Origin: Mycobacterium paraseoulense
Lineage (GTDB): Bacteria > Actinomycetota > Actinomycetes > Mycobacteriales > Mycobacteriaceae
Length of the DNA stretch: 64,000 bases
NCBI RefSeq assembly: GCF_010731655.1
Contig: NZ_AP022619.1
Location: 1,488,001-1,552,000 of the forward strand
Direction: 5' to 3'
In this document: positions 17,834 through 27,323 of the stretch, in pieces
Layout of the letters: every line of letters begins with the position of its first letter
How positions within the stretch are numbered: position 1 is the stretch's first letter
Made by a program: the position numbers and the translations under genes
The notes under the pieces: model-generated
Seen by the model: the letters and a program-made list of their open reading frames with translations, nothing else
Told to the model about the DNA's origin: nothing
Databases searched by the model: none

Positions 17834-18571
17834 TCAGGCGATGGCCGCACCCACCAGGTGGCCGATCGCGTAGGTGATCGACAATGCGAGCCCGCCCCCG
17901 ATGACGTTGCGCAGCACCGCCCGGCTCTTGGGCGCCCCGCCCAAACCCGCCGACACCGCCCCGGTGATCACCAGCGCGATAAGGACCGCCGCGACGGTGA
18001 CCGGGATCCTCCACGCCGCCGGCGGCGCCAGGATCGCGACCAGCGGCAAGGAGGCGCCGACCGCGAACGACAGCGCCGAGGACGACGCCGCCAGCCAGGG
18101 GTTGGTCAGTTCCTCGGGATTGATCCCGAGTTCGACTTCGGCGTGCGCGAGCAGCGGATTGTGGTCGGTCAATTCCTCGGCGACGGTGCGGGCGGTCGCC
18201 GCGTTCAGGCCCTTCGCTTCGTAGAGGGCGGCCAGCTCATCCAACTCGGCGGCCGGATCGTCACGCAGCTCCTGACGCTCCTTGTGCAACAGCGCCTTCT
18301 CGGTGTCGCGCTGGGTGCTGACCGACACGTACTCGCCCAGCGCCATCGACACCGCTCCGGCGACCAGTCCGGCGCTACCGGCGGTCAACACCGGGGCGCG
18401 TTCTATCGTCGCTGCCGCGACCCCCACCACGATGCCCGCCGTGGAGACGATTCCATCGTTGGCGCCCAGCACCCCGGCGCGCAGCCAGTTCAACCTCGAC
18501 GATACCGACCCTTGATGCGGTTCGGCAGGATGCGGATGCGACGGACTCGACACGGCCGCAACGATATACAT
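17834..18571 (-). CDS. VIT1/CCC1-family transporter
   Basis: A 245-residue membrane protein of the VIT/CCC1 family, which in yeast and plants exports Fe2+ or Mn2+ from the cytosol. It shows the family's G-A-N-D-G-I-V-S-T-A-G near residue 36, the G-E-Y-V-S-V-S-T-Q-R-D motif near residue 81, a charged cytosolic helix rich in Glu (about 90-150) that binds metal in homologues, and the last three membrane segments. The ATG at 18571 is preferred over the TTG just before it. It is transcribed alone. Confidence 0.88.
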   Translation of the reverse strand: MYIVAAVSSPSHPHPAEPHQGSVSSRLNWLRAGVLGANDGIVSTAGIVVGVAAATIERAPVLTAGSAGLVAGAVSMALGEYVSVSTQRDTEKALLHKERQELRDDPAAELDELAALYEAKGLNAATARTVAEELTDHNPLLAHAEVELGINPEELTNPWLAASSSALSFAVGASLPLVAILAPPAAWRIPVTVAAVLIALVITGAVSAGLGGAPKSRAVLRNVIGGGLALSITYAIGHLVGAAIA

Positions 18572-18805
18572 CAAAGACCGGCCCGACTAGCCAACATAGC
18601 CTTGCCAAAGCCTCATGCGCGGGGGTCCTCGGCCTCATCGCGAGTCCCCGCGCCGGCCGTCCTTCGGCTACCCACCACGCAAGTCGGCGTGCCCCACAAG
18701 TTCCGCATGGGCCGCTGACAGCCGATGCATAGAAAAGCTATCTAGGGTCGTTCGTGTAAGGGGGGATTCCGAGGAATTCACCAGCGGCTCGACAGGTGAA
18801 GGACT

Positions 18806-19393
18806 ATGAAACTTAAGCAATTACTTGGGGGGATCACCGTCGCGGGCGCCCTGGGAGCCGCCGCGCTGGGTATGGGTGCCGGTGCGGCCAACGCCGCTCC
18901 GGGCGCACCAGCGCCCGGTCCGGCGGGCAGTCATGGCGGGCCGGCTCCCGGAGGCATTCATCCGCCGAACGCACCCGGTGATCCGGGTGGACCCGGCGGT
19001 CCTGGTGGACCGGGCGGACCCGGGGGCCCTGCCGGACCCCAGGAGGGGCCCGGCGGCCCGGGCGGACCCGGCCACCCTGGGGGACCCGGTGGACCGGGCG
19101 GACCGGGTGGACCCGATCATCCGGGCGGGCCCGGTGGGCCGGGCGGACCCGGTGGGCCATGGCACGGAGACCCACAACGTGGTTACTTCCGCGGCGCGCC
19201 GTGGGGTGACGGGCCGGCGCCTTGGGGGCCCGGTGAGCCGCCGCGTCCCGATTGGGACAGGCCGCTCCCGCCGCCCGGTGGGCACTGGGGATATGGCCCG
19301 ATCAACTACTGGGGATACCAGGAAACTCCCATGTGGGATCCCGGATTCAATCAGTGGGGGTTCTGGTTCTTCGGAGTCTGGATTCCGCTGTAA
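18806..19393 (+). CDS. Secreted collagen-like Gly/Pro-rich protein
   Basis: A 195-residue exported protein. After a signal peptide (about residues 1-31, ending A-N-A-A) comes a long run of imperfect Pro-Gly-Gly triplets from about residue 48 to 122, interrupted by occasional His, Glu or Asp. The C-terminal 70 residues are rich in Trp, Tyr and Pro and end in F-F-G-V-W-I-P-L. Similar Pro-Gly-Gly-rich secreted proteins occur in many mycobacteria; their role is unknown. Repeat units of this kind expand and contract easily. A strong hairpin follows the stop codon. Confidence 0.85.
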   Translation: MKLKQLLGGITVAGALGAAALGMGAGAANAAPGAPAPGPAGSHGGPAPGGIHPPNAPGDPGGPGGPGGPGGPGGPAGPQEGPGGPGGPGHPGGPGGPGGPGGPDHPGGPGGPGGPGGPWHGDPQRGYFRGAPWGDGPAPWGPGEPPRPDWDRPLPPPGGHWGYGPINYWGYQETPMWDPGFNQWGFWFFGVWIPL

Positions 19394-19403
19394 GCAGCGG
19401 TGA

Positions 19404-19445
19404 GCACGCCGCCCGCTTCGCCATCCGGCGAGGCGGGCGTTGTGC
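19404..19445 (+). terminator. Strong intrinsic terminator-like hairpin
   Basis: Eleven bases after the stop of the Gly/Pro-rich gene lies an inverted repeat with 19-base arms, a 4-base ATCC loop, 16 Watson-Crick pairs and 3 G-U pairs. The arms include CGCCCGC and GCGGGCG. A T-rich tail is nearly absent, as is common in mycobacteria. It would end transcription of the secreted-protein gene before the next gene on the same strand. Confidence 0.7.
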
Positions 19446-19599
19446 TGTCGGGACCTTTGGCCTCTTGGTAGGGGCCCTACGCCACCTCATCGATGCCGTA
19501 CGGCCCTCGTTTGAAGTGTCTCGATCGCGAAACATAGAGGTCACGGTTTGGGGATTCCACACCTGTCGGAGCCGAGCGATCGACCGAAGAGGAGGCGCG

Positions 19600-19959
19600 A
19601 TGCCGACGCCTGACTTCACGCCCGGAATTCGGGGGCACGCACGAGAGCCCCGCGCGACCCCGCTCTACGCGACCACCGTCGTCGTCACCGTGATGTCGGG
19701 AATCTGCGCGTTGGTCGCACTTGCCGCCGGCTCGCCGCTTCAGTTCGGAATCGCGTTGGCGATATTCGGCGCCGGGTGGATCGCCGCCGATTTCAGCGAA
19801 CGAACAATTGAGCCCGGGCAGCAGCGTGTCGCTCAACGATGTGTAGCCACCGTCGCCCGGCCGGCCCCCGTCTACCGACCCTCCCGCGTGGTGTACGCCG
19901 GTCGCTGCGAGCGCTTCTCGCGGCCGGCTCCACGGGTCGTGAGCAAATCCGCCGCCTGA
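19600..19959 (+). CDS. Small membrane protein of unknown function
   Basis: A 119-residue protein with two hydrophobic segments (about residues 22-43 and 47-63) followed by a basic, Arg/Pro-rich tail of about 50 residues predicted to be cytosolic. No family is recognised. The ATG at 19600 is fixed by the GAGGAGGCG ribosome-binding site directly upstream. It is separated from the previous gene by the hairpin at 19404-19445. Confidence 0.65.
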   Translation: MPTPDFTPGIRGHAREPRATPLYATTVVVTVMSGICALVALAAGSPLQFGIALAIFGAGWIAADFSERTIEPGQQRVAQRCVATVARPAPVYRPSRVVYAGRCERFSRPAPRVVSKSAA

Positions 19960-19967
19960 CCATCCGG

Positions 19968-20603
19968 TCAGCTCTTGGTGCCGACCGTGATCAGGTCGGA
20001 AATGACCCGCGTCCAAACCGGTCGACGAATGCGGTGCTGATCGCCGATGGCGAACCCGGCGCCTTCGAATAACGCCCACATCTCCGCCGGCGACGCGTTG
20101 TGCTGCGGCTTCCATCTACTCGCCGAGGCCGCTTGTAGCTGCGGTTGCCGCGTGCTGAGGGCCGCGACCGCCACCAACCCGCCGGGTGCCAGCACACGAT
20201 GGAATTCGCGCAACGCCGCCGGCTGGTCGAAGAAATGGAACGCCGACGTGGTCACCACCGCGTCGAGGGCGCCGTCGTCGAAGGGCAATTGTTCGGCCGG
20301 CCCGCGCAGCCACTGCACCCGGTCGGTTCGGGCACGCGCCTGGGCGAGCATGCCCTCGGACATGTCGACACCGTAGATCTCGTCGGGCTGCAGCTCGCGC
20401 GCGATACGATCGCTGAGGATGCCTGTGCCACAGGCGATATCGGCGATCTTGCGGGCTCGGTGAGCCCTTAGCTGCGCAATCACCTCGTCGTGCGGCGGGC
20501 GGTATACCCACTGCTGCAGGAACGGCAGATCGTAGGCCGGGGCCAGGAAGCCCCACAGCGTGGTGACGGCGTCGTTGAGCGCTCGACGGCTTGGCGCCGT
20601 CAT
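19968..20603 (-). CDS. Class I SAM-dependent methyltransferase
   Basis: A 211-residue Rossmann-fold methyltransferase of the UbiE/Methyltransf_11 type. Motif I is [11 protein letters not shown] near residue 53, the acidic loop G-V-D-M-S-E-G binds the SAM ribose, [11 protein letters not shown] is motif II-like, and L-A-P-G-G-L-V-A-V is motif III. The substrate is not predictable. It overlaps the upstream methyltransferase gene by 4 bp, so both are made from one transcript. Confidence 0.9.
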   Translation of the reverse strand: MTAPSRRALNDAVTTLWGFLAPAYDLPFLQQWVYRPPHDEVIAQLRAHRARKIADIACGTGILSDRIARELQPDEIYGVDMSEGMLAQARARTDRVQWLRGPAEQLPFDDGALDAVVTTSAFHFFDQPAALREFHRVLAPGGLVAVAALSTRQPQLQAASASRWKPQHNASPAEMWALFEGAGFAIGDQHRIRRPVWTRVISDLITVGTKS

Positions 20604-21532
20604 TTGCCCAGTACGGAGTTGTAGTAGATGGTGTCGGCGACGGACACCGAGTCGTTGGTTTGCGGAATCGCCGCAAGACCGCTGTCGGCCAACAGCTCGC
20701 TCATCATGGTGCCGACCGTCTGCCAGCCGAGGTTGTTCAGGTACTCGGCGACATCGTTGCGTTCACCCTCGAAACCCAGCTCCTCCCAATCAAGCTCGAA
20801 GCCGTGGTCCCGCCATTTGGCCGTGGCCCTGCGCATCATCTCCCGCGCCTTCTCGAGGTCCTGCTGCGGCCGGTGCGGGATGGCCTCGACAGCCACCCTG
20901 CTGCCCTCGGCGCTCAACGCGGAGATGTTGTCCAGCAGGCGGTCCTGAGCGTCCGGCGGCAGGTAGCCGAAGAGGCCTTCGGCGATCCACGCGGTCGGGC
21001 GGGTGTTGTCAAAACCCGCTTCCAGCAAGGCTTTCGGCCAGTCGCGCCGCAAATCGATGGCCACCGTGCGCAGGTCTGCCTGCGGGGTCGCACCCAGCTT
21101 GGCCAGGGTGGTGGCCTTGAACTCGATCACCTCGGGCTGGTCGATCTCGAACACCACCATGTCGGCGGGCCACGCCAACCGGTAGGCGCGCGCGTCGAGG
21201 CCGGACGCCAGGATCACGGCCTGACGGATCCCGGCTTGCGCCGCGTCGCGAAAGAAGGTGTCGAAAAACCGGGTCCGGGCGGCCATCGCCGCGGGCATGT
21301 GCTCGAGTTTCCAACCGGATTCGTGGTCGTCGACGTCTGCGGCGACAAGGTCGCCGTCGACCCATCGCGTGAAGAAGTCCACACCGACCGCGCGGACCAG
21401 CGGCTCGGCGAACCGGTCCTGGATCAGCGGGTTGTCGGCCTTGGTCGCGATCGCCCGGGCCGCGGCAACCATCGTGGCCGTCGCGCCCACACTGGTGGCC
21501 AAATCCCACGAGTCGTTGTCTGTGCGTGGCAT
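20600..21532 (-). CDS. TIGR00027/LCMT-type methyltransferase
   Basis: A 310-residue protein of the large mycobacterial family of predicted SAM-dependent methyltransferases (TIGR00027, leucine-carboxyl-methyltransferase-like). Typical marks are N-D-S-W-D at the N-terminus, [15 protein letters not shown] (SAM-binding loop), [10 protein letters not shown], and [10 protein letters not shown]. Mycobacteria carry many paralogues of unknown substrate, some linked to lipid or glycopeptide decoration. The ATG at 21532 has a GAGGGGG site upstream; the open frame extends 13 codons further. It is translationally coupled to the next methyltransferase. Confidence 0.93.
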   Translation of the reverse strand: MPRTDNDSWDLATSVGATATMVAAARAIATKADNPLIQDRFAEPLVRAVGVDFFTRWVDGDLVAADVDDHESGWKLEHMPAAMAARTRFFDTFFRDAAQAGIRQAVILASGLDARAYRLAWPADMVVFEIDQPEVIEFKATTLAKLGATPQADLRTVAIDLRRDWPKALLEAGFDNTRPTAWIAEGLFGYLPPDAQDRLLDNISALSAEGSRVAVEAIPHRPQQDLEKAREMMRRATAKWRDHGFELDWEELGFEGERNDVAEYLNNLGWQTVGTMMSELLADSGLAAIPQTNDSVSVADTIYYNSVLGK

Positions 21533-21643
21533 GCGCCTGTTCCCCCTCGGAGTGAAGCGATACTTAGCCACTATAACGACCGCGAGGGGCGATTGGTTCC
21601 CGAGCGTTTCGCCGAAGGTCGCCGCGGTGATCGCGGCTCTGGG

Positions 21644-21949
21644 CTAGGGGCCCGACCGCGGACCAAGGTTGCCGGGTGCACCCGGACCGCCGGACCCCCC
21701 TGATCCGCCCGGAACACCCGCTCCGCCCGGTTCGCCGGGGCCACCGGGTCCGCCCGGTCCGTTCACGGCGGGGACCCCGGGCACGCATTGATTCTGGTCC
21801 ACGCTCCACACGAAACCCGCAGCGCAATTGGGGTCGGCCCGGCCGATCGCCGGCGCCGAAATCGCGATCGCCGCCAACATCGCCAAAGCGAGCCCGACGG
21901 CGCCGAATGCCCAGCCCCGCACCGAATCGCTTATCACAGCGATTGTCAT
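21644..21949 (-). CDS. Small secreted protein with Gly/Pro-rich tail
   Basis: A 101-residue exported protein: a signal peptide up to about A-I-G-R-A-D near residue 38, a short region with two cysteines (N-C-A-A-G-F-V-W and N-Q-C-V-P) that could form a disulfide, then about 40 residues of Gly/Pro/Ser triplets. The ATG at 21949 has AGGAGACC upstream; the longer open frame has no coding character. It resembles the 18806-19393 product in its triplet-rich tail. Confidence 0.75.
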   Translation of the reverse strand: MTIAVISDSVRGWAFGAVGLALAMLAAIAISAPAIGRADPNCAAGFVWSVDQNQCVPGVPAVNGPGGPGGPGEPGGAGVPGGSGGSGGPGAPGNLGPRSGP

Positions 21950-22017
21950 GTCGGTCTCCTCCCGGCCGGCGACACGATGCACATCATTTTGCGACACGCA
22001 ACCCGTTGGCCGCGTTG

Positions 22018-22446
22018 TTATTCGGTGACTAGTTCGAAGACCGGGATGACTCGGTCGGTGCGCTCCCGGTACTCGCCGAACCCCGGCGCCCGCTCGACGA
22101 CGACGCCGTACACGAAATCGCGCTCGCCGCGCGGCAATTCGCGCACGGTTGCCGGCTGGGGGGCCTGCGAGCCGATCTCCACAGTCACCCGGGGGTTGGC
22201 GCGGATGTTGTGCACCCATGCGGGGTTGGTGTCCCGGCCCGCGGCAGATCCGACGATATAGAGCTTGCCGTCGATGTCGAAGTAGGCGACGGGGTTCACC
22301 CGCTGCGCACCGCTGCGCGCACCGGTCGACGTCAACAGCAGCAACGGGAAGCCCTCGAACTGTCCGCCCACCTTGCCCCCGTTGCGGCGGAATTCCTCGA
22401 TGTTGCGCTCGTTGAACTCACGCTCCGCACTCTTGTCGTCGTCCAT
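22018..22446 (-). CDS. Deazaflavin-dependent nitroreductase (Ddn-like) family protein
   Basis: A 142-residue split-beta-barrel protein of the actinobacterial F420-binding family that includes Ddn. The conserved segments are L-L-L-L-T-S-T-G-A-R-S-G near residue 36, N-P-V-A-Y-F, the glycine-rich V-G-S-A-A-G-R-D-T-N-P-A-W-V-H-N, and N-P-R-V-T-V-E-I. Members use reduced F420 to reduce quinones or other acceptors. The ATG at 22446 fits family length. It is divergent from the YihY gene. Confidence 0.9.
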   Translation of the reverse strand: MDDDKSAEREFNERNIEEFRRNGGKVGGQFEGFPLLLLTSTGARSGAQRVNPVAYFDIDGKLYIVGSAAGRDTNPAWVHNIRANPRVTVEIGSQAPQPATVRELPRGERDFVYGVVVERAPGFGEYRERTDRVIPVFELVTE

Positions 22447-22569
22447 TCGCCCATCTTGGCATGAGAGGCGGACGTGACCGGCGCGCGATTGACCGTCGCC
22501 GGATTCGGGTATCACCTGGCAGCCCCATCGGGGGGGTATCCGCTTCCGTAGAAACGAAGTGAGCACGAG

Positions 22570-23586
22570 ATGGTCGGCTGGCTGGACAGGCTGCAGCGAC
22601 GAAACCGCGCCGCGGGCGTGGCGATTGCCGTCGTTTACAAGTACGTCGACGACCAAGGCGGCTACCTGTCCGCCCTGATCACCTATTACGGGTTCGTGTC
22701 GCTGTTCCCCCTGCTGCTGCTGTTGACGACGGGCCTCGGGGTGGTCCTGGCCGGTCGCCCCGATCTGCAGGAACAAGTGCTGCACAGCACGTTGAGCCAG
22801 TTCCCCGTGATCGGCAGCCAGCTGCATCAGCCCGCGGGCCTCAGCGGAGGGACCGTCGCCGTGGTCGTCGGCGTCGCGGGGGCGCTGTACGGCGGCCTGG
22901 GCGTCGGTCAGGCGGTGCAGAACGCGATGGACTCGGTATGGGCCGTACCGAGGAACAAGCGTCCGGACCCGGTCCGTTCCCGCCTGCGCAGCCTGGTGTT
23001 GTTGGTGGTCCTCGGCTCGGCCGCCCTGGCCGCCACCGCCCTGTCCGCGGCCGGTCAGGCTACCGGAGCGCTGGGCATGTTCGGAAAGATCGGCGTCGCT
23101 CTGGTCGCCGTGGGGATCAACGCGTTGATCTGCCTTGTGGCGTTTCGTGTGACCACCGCGCGGGGGCTCACCTATCGCCAGGTGTTGCCGGGAGCGCTTG
23201 CGGCAGCGGCGATCTGGCAGGTATTGCAGTGGGGCGGTGCCGGATACATCCGGCACACGGTGAAGACGGCCAGCGCCACCAACAGCGTCTTCGCGTTGGT
23301 GCTGGGATTGCTGGCCTTCCTGTTCCTGGTCTCGTCGACGCTGGTTTTGTGCGCGGAAATCAATGTCGTCCTGGTGGAACGGCTTTACCCGCGTGCTCTG
23401 CTCACGCCATTCACCGATGACGCCGAACTCACACCGGCCGACCGCAAGACCTACACCAAGAAGGCAAAGGCCGAGCGTTTCAAGGGGTTTCAGCGCGTCA
23501 GCGTCAGATTCGGGGACCTGGCCCGCAAGGCGAGCCGGCCCCGGACGCCGAAGCCTCCGACCATCCGCAGCCGGCCCGCCGGTTAG
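22570..23586 (+). CDS. YihY/BrkB-family membrane protein
   Basis: A 338-residue inner-membrane protein with six hydrophobic segments, typical of the YihY/virulence-factor-BrkB family, which was once misannotated as RNase BN. Marks are the N-terminal S-A-L-I-T-Y-Y-G-F-V-S-L-F-P-L and the last membrane pair with L-V-L-C-A-E-I-N. The C-terminal 70 residues are basic and cytosolic. Its function is unknown, although homologues have been proposed to act in lipid or glycolipid handling. It converges with the DUF3072 gene, one base after its stop. Confidence 0.88.
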   Translation: MVGWLDRLQRRNRAAGVAIAVVYKYVDDQGGYLSALITYYGFVSLFPLLLLLTTGLGVVLAGRPDLQEQVLHSTLSQFPVIGSQLHQPAGLSGGTVAVVVGVAGALYGGLGVGQAVQNAMDSVWAVPRNKRPDPVRSRLRSLVLLVVLGSAALAATALSAAGQATGALGMFGKIGVALVAVGINALICLVAFRVTTARGLTYRQVLPGALAAAAIWQVLQWGGAGYIRHTVKTASATNSVFALVLGLLAFLFLVSSTLVLCAEINVVLVERLYPRALLTPFTDDAELTPADRKTYTKKAKAERFKGFQRVSVRFGDLARKASRPRTPKPPTIRSRPAG

Positions 23587-23802
23587 TCAGTTGCCGCGGC
23601 CGGTTTGTTGCCGGAGCTCGTCGATGAGCTCCGAGGCTTGAGCCTTCGTCATGTCGTCGGGAACGTCGCGCCCGGCCTCTTGGGCCAGCGTGTGCACGTA
23701 GCTGCGCTGGGGACCGGTCATCGGCTCGTCGCCGGTCACCCACTGGGACGTGTCCTTCTCGGGATTCTCACTCGGCGCCTGCCGTGTGTCGTCAGTCGTC
23801 AT
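23587..23802 (-). CDS. DUF3072-type small protein
   Basis: A 71-residue hydrophilic protein fitting DUF3072: M-T-G-P-Q-R-S-Y-V-H-T-L near residue 28 and K-A-Q-A-S-E-L-I-D-E-L near residue 53, a SAP-like helix pair. The function is unknown. A GGAGG site favours the second of two adjacent ATG codons (23802) because of its spacing. Confidence 0.82.
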   Translation of the reverse strand: MTTDDTRQAPSENPEKDTSQWVTGDEPMTGPQRSYVHTLAQEAGRDVPDDMTKAQASELIDELRQQTGRGN

Positions 23803-23908
23803 CATCCACCTCCGCGGGGAGGAATAACCGTCGCACGTACGTTCGAAACATGACGCGGGTGGCGGGCGTCTCAGCCGGAACGCCGCGCAATTTGGAAGGA
23901 TGGGTGGC

Positions 23909-24412
23909 ATGTCGCGTTCCTTCGACATCCTGATCGAGTCGCCGGCCAGCGTGGAGCAAATCCACACGACGTTCGGCCGCGAGGACTACTGGCTGGCCCG
24001 CCTTCGAGCCAGCAACGCTCCCACCACGCTGGATTCGCTGGTCGTCGACGCCGACGGCACGGTGGCGATCCGCGCCACCCAACACGTGTCCCGCCAGGTA
24101 ATGCCGACGTTCATCGCCAAAGCCATTCCGGGCGAGCTGAAGATCGTGCATAGCGAGACGTGGCGACCGGCCGGCGACGGCGAGGTCCGTGGGCAGATCA
24201 GCGTGGTGTCGTCCGGCGGGGTGGGATCGGGCCGTGCGGAAGCCTGGATGGCCCCCGCGGGCGACGGCGCGCGACTGCGCTTCGCCGTGCAGGTGGCGGT
24301 GAAGATCCCGCTCGTCGGCCGCAAGCTCGAAAAGTCGATGGAAGCCGATCTGGCAGAGAGCATTCCGGCGCTGCAGCGCTTCACCGCCACCTGGATCGCC
24401 GACAACACCTGA
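23909..24412 (+). CDS. DUF2505 protein
   Basis: A 167-residue protein matching DUF2505, a START/Bet v1-like fold common in actinobacteria: F-D-I-L-I-E-S-P-A-S-V at the start, W-R-P-A-G-D-G-E-V-R-G in the middle, and a long C-terminal helix (K-L-E-K-S-M-E-A-D-L-A). The fold suggests a hydrophobic-ligand pocket; no ligand is known. The ATG at 23909 has GGAAGG 9 bp upstream; an ATG three codons earlier is too close to that site. Confidence 0.8.
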   Translation: MSRSFDILIESPASVEQIHTTFGREDYWLARLRASNAPTTLDSLVVDADGTVAIRATQHVSRQVMPTFIAKAIPGELKIVHSETWRPAGDGEVRGQISVVSSGGVGSGRAEAWMAPAGDGARLRFAVQVAVKIPLVGRKLEKSMEADLAESIPALQRFTATWIADNT

Positions 24413-24429
24413 CGGCGCGTCGAAGTTCG

Positions 24430-24756
24430 TCAGCCTTCCGCGACCGGTGACGCGGGCTGCACGGCGACGAGTTCGGTCAGGCCGCTGATGGTGAGGATGG
24501 GCATCAGGATCGGGTGGGCGATCAGATGGATGTGGTTGGCGTGGGTGAACAACGCGTTGATCGCGGCGCTATCGAGGTACTCGACGCCGCTGAGGTCGAC
24601 GGTGAGCGGGCCGCCACCGGCGGCCTCGCCGCTGGCGCTGGTGAGGGCATCGACGAAGGCGTCGATGTTGCTCAGGTCGATCTCCCCCGAGGCGACCAGC
24701 ATCAATTCCCCGTCGGTGCGGCGCGCGGTGTCGAGGGTGAGCGTCGTGGCCATCAT
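24430..24756 (-). CDS. STAS-domain anti-anti-sigma factor
   Basis: A 108-residue single STAS domain of the SpoIIAA/RsbV type. The phosphorylatable serine is Ser63 in Y-L-D-S-A-A-I. In known systems a kinase phosphorylates this serine and a SpoIIE-type phosphatase removes the phosphate, which lets the protein sequester the anti-sigma kinase. Here the start codon overlaps the stop of a gene encoding both a SpoIIE phosphatase and an HATPase kinase domain (ATGA), so the two form one partner-switching module. The target sigma factor is not in the window. Confidence 0.9.
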   Translation of the reverse strand: MMATTLTLDTARRTDGELMLVASGEIDLSNIDAFVDALTSASGEAAGGGPLTVDLSGVEYLDSAAINALFTHANHIHLIAHPILMPILTISGLTELVAVQPASPVAEG

Positions 24757-27323
24757 GTGATCCTCGCCGATAGGTGGACCGTGGTTCCCGCTGCGTCGGG
24801 GTTGATGGTGACGTCGTGCATGAGCCCTCGCATGAGGGCGATACCCCGGCCCCGATGGGGATAGCTGGCCGGTTGCGGAGGCTTCCACGAGCCCGTATCG
24901 GTGATGGTCAACCGCACCTGGTCGACCAGCGCGGTCGCGCCCAGCCTGATCGTGCCCTCCGGTTTGTCGCGGTGACCGTGCTCGATGGCGTTGGAGACGG
25001 CCTCCCCCGCGGCGACGAGCACGTTCATCGCCTGTTCCGGGTCCAGCCGGGTCCGAGTCAACCAGGTGCGCAACGCCGTTCGGGCCGGGGCGAGGTGGCT
25101 CACGTCGGCGGGGAACGTCAGCTCCAGCGGCGCGGGATGGCGATACAGCAGGAGCACGACGTCGTCCTGGTAGCCCCCGCCGGGGGCCAGCCCGGACATG
25201 ATCTGGTTCGCCAAGTCGTCGAGCGTGGACGCCCGGCCCTCCTGCACGAGCGCGGCGGCGCGGGAGATGCCCTGCCCCAGCGCGGTGCGGCGCCGTTCGA
25301 CCAGCCCGTCGGTGTAGAGCAACAGGGTCGCGCGCGCCGGCAGGGTCACCCGCGCCTCGGGGCGCGACCAGTCGGCTCGCACTCCCAGGGCGATGGTGTG
25401 GCCGGCGTCGAGCATCTCGGTGGTGCCGTCCGCGTGGACCAGGATGGGCGGCGGGTGCCCGGCACTGGAGTACACCAGCTCACCGGTCTCGGGGTTGAGC
25501 ACCGCGCAGACGGCGGTGGTGCATTGGGCGCCGGGCAACCGCGCGGCGAACCGATCCATCCCGGCGAGAGCGGCGCCCGGGCTGGGGTTTTCGAACAGCA
25601 ACGCGCGGCAGGCGCTGCGCACCTGGCCCATCACGGTGGCGGCGGCCAGGCCATGCCCCACGCAGTCGCCGACGACCATCGCGATGCGGCCGTCGTCCAG
25701 GTCGACGACGTCGTACCAGTCACCCCCCACCTGCAGGGGAGCGCTGGCGGCCTGATAGCGCACCGCGAAGCCGTGCGGCAGGTCAGCGGGGCCCAGGATC
25801 GCGTGCTGCAGCGCCAGGGCGGTTTCGCGCTGCTGGTCGACCTGGTGGACCCGCTGTAGGCCCTGGCCCAGGCGGCCCGCCAGCACCGTGAGCAAGGTCT
25901 GGTCCTCGAGGGTGAACGGCCGCCGCTCGGCCAGATCGATCCAGACGACGAGCACGCCCTCCGGATGCTGCAGCGCGATGCCCGCCGTCCCGGCTTCCCC
26001 GGAGCTCGGGGTGAGGAACTCGCCGTTGCGCAGCGAGCTCAGGACCTGCTGGGTATGCGACGGCAGGTCGTTCCACTGTGCGGCCTCGCCGACCGACACG
26101 ACTTGCGGTACGCCATCGGCGGTTTCGGTAGTGGAACTGGGGGTCGGGAAGGTGACGGCCAGGACCCGGCGGGCCCGCCACAGCCGGCGCAACTCCTCGG
26201 CCGCGGCGGTGACCGCGTCGTCGACGGTGTCCGCCTGAGCGAGCTCTTGGTTGAGCGCATGTTCGCGGCCCGCCGCCAGCGCCAGGGCGATGGCCGCATG
26301 CCGCGCGAAGTCGCTGACGAGCTCGAGGTAATCGTCGCCGAACGGCGACTGCTGCGGGTCGCGGGCAACGGCGATGACGCCGAGCACGGCGCCGTCGGCG
26401 ATCAGCGGCATGACGATCGCTGAACGTTCACCGACGTCGGTGAATCCCTCGATCGGATATTGGAAGGACTCGGTGATCAGCGGCAGGCCGCGCCGCGCCA
26501 CACCGCCCGTGGTGGAGCCGTCCATCGGCACCTGGCGACCGATCACCTCCGAGGAGTACCGCCCGGCCGTGGCCGCCACGACGAGGGTGTCGACCTCGTC
26601 GGCGGGCAGGTCGGGCTCCTTGGGCACCAGCAGAATCGCCTGCTCGGCGCCGGCCAACTCCAGCGCCCGGTTCACGATCAGCTGCAACGGCCGGGTCTGG
26701 GGGTCGCCGGACAGCAGCGCGGTCGTGATCTCGCGGCTGGCCTTCGTCCATTTCGCCGATTCACGTTCCCGCTCGAACAGCCGCGCGTTGTCGATGGCCG
26801 CTGCGGCCGCGATCGCCAGCGCCCGCACGGCGGCGGCCTGGGAGTCGGTGAAGACCCGGCCCGGCCGGTCGTCCACCAGATACAGGCTCCCGAAGTCGGC
26901 CGACCGCACCGTGATCGGTAGCCCGAGCAGCGCCCGCATCGGCGGACCGTGGGCCCGCAGCTCGCCCGCCTGCGGATGGGCACTGACATCGTCGAGGCGC
27001 AGGCCGTCGCCGACCGGCAGATTGCCGAGCCGCCGCGCCGTTGGTTCGTCCATGCCCGCGCGGACGAAAGCGGCCAGGGTGCCGTCGGGAGCGCGGACGC
27101 CCAGGGCTGCGTAGCGGGAGCCGGTCAGCTCCATCGCGCCCTCGACGATGCGATGCAGCGTCACGTCCAGGTCGAGATCGGAACCAACCGCGCTGATGAC
27201 CCGCACCAGATGTTCCATCTGGTCGCGAGCCGCCACCAGCTCCTCGAGTTGCTCATGTATCTGGCTCACCAGCTCGCGCCGGCCCTGCCAGGTGAACGCC
27301 GATCCACCCCCTTCGTTGCCCAT
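24753..27323 (-). CDS. GAF-SpoIIE phosphatase-HATPase signalling protein
   Basis: An 856-residue cytosolic signalling protein. Residues about 40-180 and 205-350 look like GAF sensor domains, and about 365-500 is a third GAF-like region. The PP2C/SpoIIE phosphatase follows (about 520-715; V-G-G-D-W-Y-D-V-V and L-L-Y-T-D-G-L, carrying the metal-ligand Asp residues). The C-terminal 120 residues are an RsbW-like HATPase (G-E-A-V-S-N-A-I-E-H-G-H). The ATG at 27323 is the best start. It would both phosphorylate and dephosphorylate STAS proteins according to signals at the GAF domains. Its divergent partner is the giant regulator gene. Confidence 0.92.
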   Translation of the reverse strand: MGNEGGGSAFTWQGRRELVSQIHEQLEELVAARDQMEHLVRVISAVGSDLDLDVTLHRIVEGAMELTGSRYAALGVRAPDGTLAAFVRAGMDEPTARRLGNLPVGDGLRLDDVSAHPQAGELRAHGPPMRALLGLPITVRSADFGSLYLVDDRPGRVFTDSQAAAVRALAIAAAAAIDNARLFERERESAKWTKASREITTALLSGDPQTRPLQLIVNRALELAGAEQAILLVPKEPDLPADEVDTLVVAATAGRYSSEVIGRQVPMDGSTTGGVARRGLPLITESFQYPIEGFTDVGERSAIVMPLIADGAVLGVIAVARDPQQSPFGDDYLELVSDFARHAAIALALAAGREHALNQELAQADTVDDAVTAAAEELRRLWRARRVLAVTFPTPSSTTETADGVPQVVSVGEAAQWNDLPSHTQQVLSSLRNGEFLTPSSGEAGTAGIALQHPEGVLVVWIDLAERRPFTLEDQTLLTVLAGRLGQGLQRVHQVDQQRETALALQHAILGPADLPHGFAVRYQAASAPLQVGGDWYDVVDLDDGRIAMVVGDCVGHGLAAATVMGQVRSACRALLFENPSPGAALAGMDRFAARLPGAQCTTAVCAVLNPETGELVYSSAGHPPPILVHADGTTEMLDAGHTIALGVRADWSRPEARVTLPARATLLLYTDGLVERRRTALGQGISRAAALVQEGRASTLDDLANQIMSGLAPGGGYQDDVVLLLYRHPAPLELTFPADVSHLAPARTALRTWLTRTRLDPEQAMNVLVAAGEAVSNAIEHGHRDKPEGTIRLGATALVDQVRLTITDTGSWKPPQPASYPHRGRGIALMRGLMHDVTINPDAAGTTVHLSARIT

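Noticed and set aside
17057..18718. 553-codon plus-strand frame across the thioesterase and VIT genes
   Set aside because: Shadow of two well-supported minus-strand genes; highly Arg/Ser-rich and without domains.
22447..23256. N-terminal extension of the Ddn-like gene over the YihY gene
   Set aside because: The extension overlaps the strongly coding YihY frame and has no relation to the family; the ATG at 22446 fits.
24774..25859. 361-codon plus-strand frame opposite the SpoIIE-type gene
   Set aside because: Shadow composition; the opposite strand carries conserved HATPase and PP2C motifs.
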